From a virus: 41,883 nucleotides of DNA. Both the position numbers and the translations under genes were made by a program. Below the pieces are notes generated by a model. It saw nothing but the letters and a program-made list of their open reading frames with translations. It did no database searches and had not been told where the DNA came from. The stretch's first letter is position 1, and each line of letters begins with the position of its first letter. The DNA lies in the IMG/VR virus record IMGVR_UViG_3300007640_000012, positions 1-41,883 of that record. One strand, written 5' to 3'. This document shows, piece by piece, positions 14,479-22,497 of the stretch.

Positions 14479-15224
14479 TGTGACCTCCCCAGATAAGCAC
14501 CACCCAGCGTGCCGGCTAGGCCAACAAGTCCGCCAAGCGTACTACCATTTTCCGTTTGCGTCTGCACGGTGTTACCCGGAACACGGCTCAATAGACCGCT
14601 TAAGAAATCGTAATACTGCATAGGGATCTGCCGTTCTGCAGCACCAAGGCCGGCAAGGTTGCCATATGCGCCGGCTTGCATCCCCAGCCCCTGATAGAGA
14701 TTGCGGCTGGCCTGATCAAAACCAGCGGACCTTAGCTGTGCGATAGCTCTCGCAGAACTGTCCAGATAGTTCCGGTAGTTCTCCGCTTCCAGCAGCGCGG
14801 CACGATCACCGCCAAAGGCACCGGCCTTGGTGGCGTACCCTGCGGCGTCAACGTTCGCCACTTGTCTGGCACGGTTGAGGTCCGCAAGAGTCGAGTCGAT
14901 AACTTCGCCGGTATATGGGTTCATGTACGCCCCAATATTCTGGCTAAAGTATCCGGGCGCATCGGTCATGGAACGGAACCCTTCACGCGCAAGCTGCTCG
15001 TCCTGCGTAAGCTCCGTGGAAATTGGCCCAACCCCGCCGCCGGGACCGCCGTATCCACCGCCAAGACCAAGCTTATTAACGGCGCTACCCAAAAAGCCAC
15101 CGTAATTGGGGGTGTAGGATTGTCCGCTGCCACCGTACCCAGATGCGGCATCGTAAAGTCCAAGTCCACGGCTGCGGAGCGCCGGATCGGCCTTTATTGT
15201 CTGTGAAGTGGTTGACTTGCCCAT
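14475..15224 (-). CDS. Conserved podovirus tail / virion protein
   Basis: A 249-residue protein. An upstream extension to 15398 is open, but ATG 15224 has a strong ribosome site (AAGGAGTT) at the right distance and fits the stop of the previous gene. The N-terminus is glycine-rich. The core IGAYMNPYTGEVIDSTLADLNRARQ ... AFGGDRAALLEAENYRN is a pattern I recognise from virion proteins of many small-tailed phages, where it is often annotated as tail or internal protein. The exact place in the virion is not known. Confidence 0.65.
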   Translation of the reverse strand: MGKSTTSQTIKADPALRSRGLGLYDAASGYGGSGQSYTPNYGGFLGSAVNKLGLGGGYGGPGGGVGPISTELTQDEQLAREGFRSMTDAPGYFSQNIGAYMNPYTGEVIDSTLADLNRARQVANVDAAGYATKAGAFGGDRAALLEAENYRNYLDSSARAIAQLRSAGFDQASRNLYQGLGMQAGAYGNLAGLGAAERQIPMQYYDFLSGLLSRVPGNTVQTQTENGSTLGGLVGLAGTLGGAYLGRSQ

Positions 15225-15556
15225 TATAACTCCTTGTGAAGCACGACAGCTTCTTCGTGGAAACCGTGAGGCGCGAGGATTCGCTTCCAGCCTCTTTGGC
15301 CTGTGACTTCCATAGTCAAACAGCCGTTGGCTTTTGCGTATTCCTCGCCTTCCTCTAGAAGGCTTAGGACACCCGTGAGATCGCCGCCAGCCAACCAAAC
15401 ATTAAAACTGCAATAGTTTGGGTGCTGTACAATCTGCGTAACGACATTGGCGTGTGAAGTCTTCAGACGACGGGCAAAGTCCACCTCGTAGTCCTCAACC
15501 TCAAGACGGTGCTTCTCAAACGGGGCACCATCCACACGTTCGTCCATTCTGCTCAT
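15224..15556 (-). CDS. GNAT-like acetyltransferase, paralogue A
   Basis: A 110-residue protein. The C-terminal half (NVWLAGGDLTGVLSLLEEGE, NGCLTMEVTGQRGW, ILAPHGFHEEAVVLHKEL) fits the acetyl-CoA-binding half of a small GNAT enzyme, with GQRGW in the place of the pyrophosphate-binding loop. A close paralogue lies at 18337-18690. The two bracket the tail-fibre gene, so acetylation of fibre protein or of host surface sugars is possible. The GNAT call is by pattern and is moderately secure. Confidence 0.6.
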   Translation of the reverse strand: MSRMDERVDGAPFEKHRLEVEDYEVDFARRLKTSHANVVTQIVQHPNYCSFNVWLAGGDLTGVLSLLEEGEEYAKANGCLTMEVTGQRGWKRILAPHGFHEEAVVLHKEL

Positions 15557-15864
15557 AGAAACTCACCAATCAGTACGCCGACAATCAGGCCAACGCTGTA
15601 GACAATGGGACCAAGCATATCCCCCACCCGGTCAGCCCGAGGTGAGACACCCCACTGGTTCGGCGTGTCGTAAGATCCGTGTGCGACATGGAACCGCTTG
15701 TCCATGTGTTCGCGCCAGACGAAGTACAACGTCGCCAGCACCGATGCCGCCAGTGCCCCGTAGCGGCCTCCAGAAAGGCCGACGAGCGACGCAAGCACCA
15801 CCACCGCCGTGTGCCCGATCCACGAATGCCACGGCGTCGGAAAACGCGCCTTAAGCCACATCAC
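15553..15864 (-). CDS. Small multi-span membrane protein (holin candidate)
   Basis: A 103-residue protein with hydrophobic segments at about residues 17-32 (IGHTAVVVLASLVGLSG), 34-47 and 84-102 (LGPIVYSVGLIVGVLIGEFL). A polar region (REHMDKRFHVAHGSYDT, then RADRVGDMLG) separates them. Phage membrane proteins with a D-R-x-G-D element before the last span are common next to tail genes; some are annotated as holins. Its start overlaps the stop of the gene before it. Confidence 0.5.
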   Translation of the reverse strand: MMWLKARFPTPWHSWIGHTAVVVLASLVGLSGGRYGALAASVLATLYFVWREHMDKRFHVAHGSYDTPNQWGVSPRADRVGDMLGPIVYSVGLIVGVLIGEFL

Positions 15865-16211
15865 GGTGTTTCTTCCTCTACAGGCTCTCCAGATTCCTCG
15901 CCCAGGAAGGCGTGCGGTGGGATGTCGGTGTTTAGCACTGTGACTCCGGTAGGTAGGTCTACCATCTTGCAGCGCACATATGCGCCTTCAGCGTCGAGGT
16001 ACTCCGCTTCAAGGATGTAGTCCTCCAAACCCGCGAGGTGGCCGCGCTTGTAACGGGAGGAGCCGGAGCCGATGCTTTGACCACCCGCATCCGGGTTGTC
16101 CCGTGCGAGGTCGTAGATGAGGTCGCCGTCCGCGAGTGTGGCGACATAGATGCCGCCAGCCTCTTCCATACCCCGCCGGGCGTTTGCGTTCACGCGCAAA
16201 AGTAGAGCCAT
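15861..16211 (-). CDS. Protein of unknown function in the fibre locus
   Basis: A 116-residue protein (MALLLRVNANARRGMEEAGG ... DGDLIYDLARDNPDAGG ... GAYVRCKMVDLPTGVTVLN ... acidic tail). It looks beta-rich with an acidic C-terminus. It sits between the main tail fibre and a membrane protein, with four-base overlap downstream. No known domain was recognised; a small virion or chaperone role is possible. Confidence 0.5.
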   Translation of the reverse strand: MALLLRVNANARRGMEEAGGIYVATLADGDLIYDLARDNPDAGGQSIGSGSSRYKRGHLAGLEDYILEAEYLDAEGAYVRCKMVDLPTGVTVLNTDIPPHAFLGEESGEPVEEETP

Positions 16212-16214
16212 CTT

Positions 16215-18035
16215 TTACACTCCTGCTATGCCGCGCATTTGGGTTAGTGTGCGGATGCCTTTGGCAATGGTGAATCCACGGAACGCAACACCATCCTTAG
16301 GGTCGTTACCATTGGTGCCCAGGTAGAGGCGCTGCCCGCTTGGGCGAGTCACGATGCCGCCGCTTGGAACTGCGCCTGTGGAGGACGCAACCTCTGTACC
16401 GCCATTGACCGTAACGTAAGCCTGTATGGAACCATCCGCGTTCATCACGACACGAAGCTCCACGATATCTGTGGAGGTGTGTGTGGCGGAAGAATTGGAA
16501 GTGGAAACCGCTGTGCCGTTGTCGTATTGTGCCCCGATTCTTCCATCGCCAAAATTGAGAATCGCATAGAGACGCGGGTCAGAATCGCGGGTGCCGTCCC
16601 CGATCTGAAAGATACGGCCAGCTGTATCAAGTTCCTCTTGAAACTTTGCGTACACCGTCATCTCTTGGAATGGTGTCGGGTAGTCGTAGTACAGCGTATC
16701 CACCGCCCGCGTCGCCGTAGACGCCACCGTTGGGATGTAGCTAGACGGGGAGGCACCTGCTTCAAGCTGGGCTCCCCAGATGTAGGCGAAATTCGAGCCG
16801 TCCACCGTGACGTTTCCAGCCCCCAATTGCACAATGAAACTACCGTCCACATCCGTCACGGTCGTAAACGTGATTGAGCACCTATACCAGCCGTTGCCGA
16901 ACGCTTCGATCCGGGAGGTAAGTGCGCTACCCTTGGTCCCAAGGGTGCCGTTGGTCAGATTGAACGCAGCCTGCTGGTTCGCTGGGTCTGTGAAGCCCGC
17001 AATTCCCAGGCGAATGGAGTCGGAGTCTGTGCCACCTCCATACTTGGCAAAGCACGAGAAGGTGTAGGCTGTGCCAGCAGATAGGCTCGCAGGGGTGTAC
17101 GAGGCGTAGACGGAGTTGGATCCACCCGATGCGTCGTCTCGAATCTCATCGGCTGTGGTCGTGCCGGCTGGTGCAGCGATGGCGTTCGCGGTCAGGTCTA
17201 CCCTGGTCTTCGTCCACGCCGCGTTGTCGAACTGCTGCGAATATGTCAGCAGGTTCGTCCGCTGCTCCTCCAGTAGCGTAGTCCGCTCGCGCAGACCTGT
17301 GACGGGGTTAAGCGCGTAGTGTGAGTCGCGCAGGACGTCGGAGCCGGGGTTTGCACCCGTGGCTTGGTAGTCGGTGAGGGTGGAGCCGCGTTCGAGCTGT
17401 GCGCCCCAGATAAACACAGAGTCGCCCACATCGGAGTTGCGGGTGTTGTCGGCGTTTGCTGGTGAGAAATCAATCCGATCTGATGCACCGAGCGTAGACG
17501 CTGTACCAGAGATGGAGCATCTGTACCAGCCGTTGCCCGCCGCAGAAATAGCAGCGGTCAGTCCGGTACCGACCGTTCCAACAGTTCCAGTGGCAAGATC
17601 GAACGACGCCCACGGCCCACCGCTAACGGCATTATCTCGAATGTAGAACCAGTTCGTCGTGTCCTGTTTGGCATAGATGCTGAACGTCCACTCCGCAAGG
17701 GATGAGCGCGTAGACAGAAGGTAGGTGTAGCTGATGGTGGCGAGAGTTTCGGCATTATCAGCGGTTGCTGTACCGTCTGGTGCCGTAGTAGCGTTTGCCG
17801 TGATGGTTGTGGTGGTCTTCGTCCATGGCGTCCCGCTAAAGTCCTCCGAGTTTGCGGCAATGTTGCGGTTCGTGTACTGCACCACCCCATCAGCATCGAC
17901 ATAGGTAGCAGAAGAGGAACGGGTAAACGTGTAGCCCCCGGTCCCAGGCTTGTACCTGAACAGCGGACGCTCGCCGCCCATCACAGCGGTCATGTCCGCA
18001 GGACCGAAATTGAACAGCCCGCCGAGAATAGACAT
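16215..18035 (-). CDS. Tail fibre with two repeated carbohydrate-binding-like modules and LamG-like C-terminus
   Basis: A 606-residue protein. RPLFRYKPGTGGYTFTRSSS near the N-terminus is typical of phage fibres. Two related modules follow, about residues 57-230 and 255-440, each with an N-terminal SEDF/YSQQFDNAAWTKT-type start, a GNGWYRCSI core and an FIWGAQLE or YIWGAQLE end. The C-terminal part (about 445-606) looks like a concanavalin/LamG jelly roll (FQEMTVYAKFQEE ... RLYLGTNG). This layout indicates host-surface recognition. The GNAT-like paralogues lie on either side. Confidence 0.75.
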   Translation of the reverse strand: MSILGGLFNFGPADMTAVMGGERPLFRYKPGTGGYTFTRSSSATYVDADGVVQYTNRNIAANSEDFSGTPWTKTTTTITANATTAPDGTATADNAETLATISYTYLLSTRSSLAEWTFSIYAKQDTTNWFYIRDNAVSGGPWASFDLATGTVGTVGTGLTAAISAAGNGWYRCSISGTASTLGASDRIDFSPANADNTRNSDVGDSVFIWGAQLERGSTLTDYQATGANPGSDVLRDSHYALNPVTGLRERTTLLEEQRTNLLTYSQQFDNAAWTKTRVDLTANAIAAPAGTTTADEIRDDASGGSNSVYASYTPASLSAGTAYTFSCFAKYGGGTDSDSIRLGIAGFTDPANQQAAFNLTNGTLGTKGSALTSRIEAFGNGWYRCSITFTTVTDVDGSFIVQLGAGNVTVDGSNFAYIWGAQLEAGASPSSYIPTVASTATRAVDTLYYDYPTPFQEMTVYAKFQEELDTAGRIFQIGDGTRDSDPRLYAILNFGDGRIGAQYDNGTAVSTSNSSATHTSTDIVELRVVMNADGSIQAYVTVNGGTEVASSTGAVPSGGIVTRPSGQRLYLGTNGNDPKDGVAFRGFTIAKGIRTLTQMRGIAGV

Positions 18036-18328
18036 CAGTCAGAATACAGAACGTGGAAGAGAAGGTCGCTCGCCGTCCCGATCACTGTGAACTCGTTCAG
18101 GTTAGCACACGGCTGGATCGGCATGACATCACCCGCCGCCAGGGGATAGCTCGTCGTGGCAGCAGCAGTGTCCTTGAAATTTACATAGCAGGTGCCAGCG
18201 TTTGCCGGGTCGGCCTTAAAAATCACAGCTTTGCCAGAAACCGTCGCCAACGAAGCGCTTGTAGCAGTCACCGTGGTGACACCGATCTGCTTGATGCTAA
18301 AACTGTTGTCGAAAACCGTACTCATCAT
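18035..18328 (-). CDS. Small beta-rich virion protein
   Basis: A 97-residue protein with Thr/Ala-rich beta pattern (VTTVTATSASLATVSGKAVIF, CYVNFKDTAAATTSYPLAAGD). Two ATGs are adjacent (18328 and 18325); the second lies about seven bases after GGAG and may be the true start. Its stop overlaps the fibre start. It could decorate the capsid or fibre. Function is inferred from location and composition. Confidence 0.5.
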   Translation of the reverse strand: MMSTVFDNSFSIKQIGVTTVTATSASLATVSGKAVIFKADPANAGTCYVNFKDTAAATTSYPLAAGDVMPIQPCANLNEFTVIGTASDLLFHVLYSD

Positions 18329-18336
18329 TATCTCCG

Positions 18337-18690
18337 TTAGAGATCCTTGCTCAAAACAACTGCACGCTCTACGAAACCGTAAGGAGCAAGAACCTTCTTC
18401 CAGCCCCTACGGCCAGTCACTTCAATTACGGAACAACCATGATCTGTCGCCCAAACCTCCGCATCTTTTAGGAGGCTAATGATTTCGTGCAGATCACCAC
18501 CCGCCAACCAGATGTTTAGGGCGCGATAGGTTTCGTGATCTGCCACCTGGGTGACGACAGTGGCGTTTTCGGTTTCCCAGAGTTGGGCGTGACCGCTTAA
18601 GACCTCACTTAAGACGTTTTCAATGTCGTGAGAGTTACCGCTTTTAGTCAATGCACCTTGAAGGTCAGCTAGCCGTTTATCAGAGATCAT
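18337..18690 (-). CDS. GNAT-like acetyltransferase, paralogue B
   Basis: A 117-residue protein whose C-terminal 75 residues match the protein at 15224-15556: NIWLAGGDLHEIISLLKDAE, HGCSVIEVTGRRGWKKVLAPYGF and ERAVVLSKDL. The N-terminal 40 residues are unrelated between the two. The GRRGW loop fits GNAT pyrophosphate binding. Two divergent copies in one fibre locus suggest two different substrates. Confidence 0.6.
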   Translation of the reverse strand: MISDKRLADLQGALTKSGNSHDIENVLSEVLSGHAQLWETENATVVTQVADHETYRALNIWLAGGDLHEIISLLKDAEVWATDHGCSVIEVTGRRGWKKVLAPYGFVERAVVLSKDL

Positions 18691-19052
18691 GGCGCTGTAT
18701 TATCACCAAACTCGTAAACGTATAGCCGGTGAATAGATTCAAATGTGTGTGATGCGTCTGTTGATTGTTTTACAATAACGTAATAAACATCGTCTTCGTC
18801 TTGTTCGCCTGTTGTAGCTGCGCCAAACGTCCACACAGACTTGGTTCCAGATGTGGTTTGATTGCTAATGTTTAATTCGCTTGACGCATCGGTAGCGGTT
18901 TGGCCCGTAATCTTTACAACGGTAACGGTTGGGTTTCCGCTTAATACCTCACCAGTATCCAGTTGTCGCGACCAGTCCAACGTATAATTGCGCGTTTCGG
19001 CTCGACGCTTTTCGTAAAACTGGTCTTCTGCCTGACGGTTACCTCTAGACAT
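18687..19052 (-). CDS. Small fibre-associated protein with Ig/Fn3-like pattern
   Basis: A 121-residue protein. A basic, charged N-terminal helix (RQAEDQFYEKRRAETRNYTLDW) leads to a beta-rich region (VTVVKITGQTATDASSELNI, TSGTKSVWTFGAATTGEQ, VYYVIVKQSTDASHTFESIHRLYVYEF). Proteins of this type recur in phage tail loci, with a DWS element, a tryptophan, and a final strand. It is probably a virion accessory protein. Its start overlaps the stop of the 784-residue fibre. Confidence 0.55.
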   Translation of the reverse strand: MSRGNRQAEDQFYEKRRAETRNYTLDWSRQLDTGEVLSGNPTVTVVKITGQTATDASSELNISNQTTSGTKSVWTFGAATTGEQDEDDVYYVIVKQSTDASHTFESIHRLYVYEFGDNTAP

Positions 19053-21406
19053 TATGTTGTTCCTCGCCGGTTTGCGGTTCTTGCTGCAACTAGGTGGTTC
19101 GCACTTTGCACCACTACTCTCTCGTTGGCAATCCGTTCATCTCGTGGAGAGATTGAATCAACTACACCAGAGTTTACAATAAATGGCTCAACGCCAACCA
19201 AGAACAAATCGGCTGACAGCGGAGTCGCAATGTATTTAAACGATACAGACGGTCTATAATCAACACCGGAAACCAGGGACAGAGTAGCTGTAGTTGGATA
19301 GGCATAGGCGTTTCCGCCAAGCAATGTTGTTGGGGCGTAGCCAACAAACGTTAGGGTTGCGGTATACGGTACAATGGCTACGCTATCGTTGGCCGTAATT
19401 GACGGGGCGTAGCCCGTGACAACAAGGCTTGCCGTAAACGGAATGACGGCAACGTTGGTGGTCGCAGTAACATTGGGGGCGTAGCCAGTAGCCGTAAGTG
19501 TTGCCGCGCTAGTAGCAAGCAACACGTTATCAGACACCGCCGTAGACGGGGCGTAGCCAATTGCCGTCAAATAAGCGGCAGATGGCGTTACGGTTGCGTT
19601 TGTAGTGGCGTCTACCGTTGGGGCGTAGCCCGTTAGGGTAAGAAGACCACCGTATGGCTGAACCGTCGTAGTAGTGACGGTTGCCGCAACCCACTCCACC
19701 GCTCCAATCTGGACACGGCGCTCATCGGTTTCACCTACGCCATCACCAGTTGTGACGCAGTAACACTCAACACCAGATCCATCAATACTTGCAAGTACCG
19801 ATGCATTCCAATCAAACGTGGCGACAAAGCCGGTAGTGCTTGAAATAATTCCTGTGGACCCAGCAGCAAGGTCTGAGCCGCCACCCGTCTCACGGACGGA
19901 AATCTTTAGCGTAGGGTCACCACCACCAGAAGCAGGTGTGTCGGTGTTGTCCACCTTTCGCACATAGACCCGAAACTGCTGTAGCCCAGCACCAGTACGC
20001 AGATTTGCGGACGGCGTTGGGAAAGACACGCGCAAAGTGCCGTTTTGCGCCGTGGTAGTCAGCCACAATCCGTCTGGATTGTCCGGGTCATCATCAATGT
20101 CCGTGTACGCACCCGTTGATCCAGTTTGCGAAATAATCGCATCCGGGTATAGCGACTCATAACCGCTAGAGTACGATACAACGGAGTTGTACGCCGTAAT
20201 TGATAGAGTAGCAAAAGACGGCGTAAGCCATACGTTGGCGCTTGCCGTTGCCGTAGGTGCGTAACCCGTAGCCGCCAGAAAAGCGGTAGACGGTGTTACG
20301 CCAACAGAAGCGGTTGTGTTTACGGTGGGCGCATACGCCGTAAGTGTCAGAGATGCGTTTCCGGCACCAAGAGAAACGTTTGCTCCAACAACAACAGATG
20401 GGGCGTAGCCCGTAACCAACAGGCTGGCTTCTGCGGAGGTCAGGACAACAGAAGACCCGATGTCCGTGCTGATGTCTACCGTAGGCGCATAGCTGGATAG
20501 CGTCAGGTTTGCAACTTGCGGGGATAGCGTGATGTTGTTGTCAAAAACAACTTGTGGTGCGTAACCCACAACCGTAAGCAATGCGCTTGACGGTTCCGCA
20601 AATGCATTAGACGCCGGGGCCGGGATAACAGACGCAACAGTCGGGGTGTACCCTGTAAGCGCTAGTGAAGCCGTAGACGGCGTAACAATTTCATTAGTGT
20701 TTGCGCCAATACTTGGTGCAAACGCCGTAATAACCAAAGACGCAGCAAGCGCAATTAGCGATACACCACCAGCACCATCGCTGACGCTGGGCGCATACCC
20801 CGTGGCCGTTATCGTCGCAGAATTAGGTTCCGCAAACGTGTTTGTGGCCGGGGGATTAATATCAACAGAACCACTAGGCGCATACCCTGTAGCGGTAAGT
20901 GTCGCCGTAGAGGTAGATAGATTTACGCCAGCTTGGTAATTGTCATTCCACTCAATTGCGCCAACTTCAAGCGAGGCGCGGTTGCTGGGACTTCCGCCCC
21001 CCGTAGAACCCGTGACGCGGCACTCCACATCCACGCCAGAAATCGCAGAAAGCGACGATGCATTCCAAGTACCAGACAGTACCGTTCCTGTAGTGGAGGA
21101 TACCGTCTGCCCACTAACTAGCGTGGCTACCGCAGAACCGTTTTCATACAATTCAATTGTACAAGACGGGTCTGTGGAGTGGTTGGTTTTGCGGACGAGT
21201 ACACGAAACTCTTGCAACCCCGCGCCTGTGTTCAGATCACCGGACGGGCTACCAAAAGAAACGCGAACTTCCGTGTTGTTGTTGTTTCCGGGCGCAGTTA
21301 GCCAAGAGCCATCCGGTGAATCAGGATCGTCCTGAATCGCCGTAACAGCCCCCGACAGATTTGTTGCTGTAAGGATTGCATCAGGTGCAAGCCGTTCAGT
21401 TGCCAT
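19052..21406 (-). CDS. GYAP-repeat tail fibre with a duplicated module
   Basis: A 784-residue protein of four blocks. Residues about 1-155 form a beta-rich module (LAPDAILTATNLSG, DDPDSPDGSWLT, TGAGLQEFRVLVRK, IEWN). Residues about 163-410 hold ten repeats of about 22-35 residues, each with a core like ATLTATGYAPSV. Residues about 418-573 are a second copy of the first module (YPDAIISQTGSTG, DDDPDNPDGLWLT, TGAGLQQFRVYVRK, AVEW). Residues about 581-743 hold seven more repeats, the last two decayed. A basic tail ends it. It is probably a long fibre shaft with two heads or joints. A single repeat also occurs in the gene at 22497. Confidence 0.75.
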   Translation of the reverse strand: MATERLAPDAILTATNLSGAVTAIQDDPDSPDGSWLTAPGNNNNTEVRVSFGSPSGDLNTGAGLQEFRVLVRKTNHSTDPSCTIELYENGSAVATLVSGQTVSSTTGTVLSGTWNASSLSAISGVDVECRVTGSTGGGSPSNRASLEVGAIEWNDNYQAGVNLSTSTATLTATGYAPSGSVDINPPATNTFAEPNSATITATGYAPSVSDGAGGVSLIALAASLVITAFAPSIGANTNEIVTPSTASLALTGYTPTVASVIPAPASNAFAEPSSALLTVVGYAPQVVFDNNITLSPQVANLTLSSYAPTVDISTDIGSSVVLTSAEASLLVTGYAPSVVVGANVSLGAGNASLTLTAYAPTVNTTASVGVTPSTAFLAATGYAPTATASANVWLTPSFATLSITAYNSVVSYSSGYESLYPDAIISQTGSTGAYTDIDDDPDNPDGLWLTTTAQNGTLRVSFPTPSANLRTGAGLQQFRVYVRKVDNTDTPASGGGDPTLKISVRETGGGSDLAAGSTGIISSTTGFVATFDWNASVLASIDGSGVECYCVTTGDGVGETDERRVQIGAVEWVAATVTTTTVQPYGGLLTLTGYAPTVDATTNATVTPSAAYLTAIGYAPSTAVSDNVLLATSAATLTATGYAPNVTATTNVAVIPFTASLVVTGYAPSITANDSVAIVPYTATLTFVGYAPTTLLGGNAYAYPTTATLSLVSGVDYRPSVSFKYIATPLSADLFLVGVEPFIVNSGVVDSISPRDERIANERVVVQSANHLVAARTANRRGTT
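19178..19666 (-). repeat. GYAP repeat tract 2 (seven units)
   Basis: Coding repeat tract for residues 581-743 of the fibre. Five units keep GYAP (for example LLTLTGYAPTV, ATLTATGYAPNV, ASLVVTGYAPSI) and the last two are decayed (ATLSLVSGVDYRPSV, ADLFLVGVEPFI). The tract follows the second copy of the N-terminal module, so module plus repeats seems to have been duplicated as a block. Confidence 0.8.
20177..20920 (-). repeat. GYAP repeat tract 1 (ten units)
   Basis: Coding repeat tract for residues 163-410 of the fibre. Ten units carry the pattern A-[TS]-L-x-x-[TS]-[GA]-[YF]-[AT]-P (the last unit, ATLSITAYNSVV, has lost the proline). At DNA level the plus strand shows the recurring GGGGCGTAGCC or GGCGCATA block. 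Unit length varies from about 22 to 35 codons, so the tract arose by old duplications and has diverged. Confidence 0.8.
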
Positions 21407-21423
21407 CTATGCGCCCCGTCAGG

Positions 21424-22497
21424 TTAGCGGCGGAAAACATCGCCAGTCGCAAGACTGAGCGTGAAACCCGTTCCTACGGTCTGTGCTGATCCCAGATCAA
21501 CAACACACAGCAACGGATCGGCAGGAGAAGTCGGGGTATCGTCATACACCACGATGTAGCGCCCACTCACAGACCCACTCCACGACGGAGAGCCCGTAAT
21601 GCTCACTTTCGTCATCCCGCTGTCCGCAGACGTCGCCAACGTTACCGCTGAGTCAGTCCCGACAATGTCCGTCGCAAGATCTGCCCGCACAGAGTTTGTT
21701 AGGTCTAACGTGTGGCCGGTAGCCAGCAAAGCTGCCTTAAACGTGTGCCCAAACTGGATTGTGTTAGCGTCAATGTAGCCGGGAGCGGAGGTGTAGAGCA
21801 TCCATGTATCCGTCAGGGTGCCACCACCACCTGCGGAAGCCTCGGCCACGGCCCACGCAATCATGACCTTGTCGTTCGCGTTGGAAGTCGCGACAACCTC
21901 CGCCACTACGTTTGCGGAGCCGGTCGCGTCACCGGCACTCGTTGTGCTGGTGCTGGCGTTTGCGTCGTACCACTCGGTCACGCCCGACCATGTATAGGTC
22001 GGCGTTGACGCGCCGTTGATCAGGGCCGCACCGACGTAGCTGGTAGAGGCGTTGGTCAGGGTAGCCGTCAGCGTGTCCGTGGTCGTGGCGTCGGAGTCGT
22101 ACTGGACATCCTCCAGCGCCCCCTGGTCGGCCCCGTTCAAGACCCACGCGACAATGCCCCCACCGCCAGCGGAAAAGCCCTCAGACCCCGTCACCGTAAT
22201 TGTGTAAGTGCCGGTGGGGATGGAATCCGCTAGGTTGGCCGTCCACAACTGGCCCAGCACATCGGGTCCACCAACGCGAGGCGGCGATCCGTTGCCGCCA
22301 ACCGCCGATAGGGTCGTCTCGTAGCTGCCGCCGCTGTCAAATACTACGGAGCTAAAAGTCAAGCTTGTGTTCTCGACGCCGCAGAAAACGATGATTTTTG
22401 ACGAGCTTGTGACCGCCGTCGTCGTAACGTCAACCGTCTGCGTGGCGTCCGATGTGGTAACAAGAGCGACGTTGCGTACATTAAGCGAAATAGCCAT
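21424..22497 (-). CDS. Fibre / virion protein with W-YT-HTFK C-terminal domain
   Basis: A 357-residue protein. Residues about 1-225 are beta-rich (SLNVRNVALVTTSDATQTVD ... GTYTITVTGSEGFSAGGGGI). Residues about 230-357 (DTWMLYTSAPGYIDANTIQ, FGHTFKAALLAT, RYIVVYDDTP, PLLCVVDLG) match the N-terminal domain of the 22497 gene and the whole of the 23702 gene. That domain is familiar from phage head or tail decorations and fibre-base proteins. The gene starts right at the stop of the one before. Confidence 0.65.
   Translation of the reverse strand: MAISLNVRNVALVTTSDATQTVDVTTTAVTSSSKIIVFCGVENTSLTFSSVVFDSGGSYETTLSAVGGNGSPPRVGGPDVLGQLWTANLADSIPTGTYTITVTGSEGFSAGGGGIVAWVLNGADQGALEDVQYDSDATTTDTLTATLTNASTSYVGAALINGASTPTYTWSGVTEWYDANASTSTTSAGDATGSANVVAEVVATSNANDKVMIAWAVAEASAGGGGTLTDTWMLYTSAPGYIDANTIQFGHTFKAALLATGHTLDLTNSVRADLATDIVGTDSAVTLATSADSGMTKVSITGSPSWSGSVSGRYIVVYDDTPTSPADPLLCVVDLGSAQTVGTGFTLSLATGDVFRR

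Noticed and set aside
15225-15398. N-terminal extension of the 14475 gene up to 15398
   Set aside because: The extension lies antisense to nothing but overlaps the GNAT-like gene in the same strand in another frame, has low-complexity Arg/Ser sequence, and ATG 15224 has a near-perfect ribosome site.
20177-20920. Possible CRISPR array suggested by regular repeats near 20 kb
   Set aside because: The repeats are diverged, vary in spacing and encode a regular protein pattern in one open frame; they are coding repeats of a fibre.
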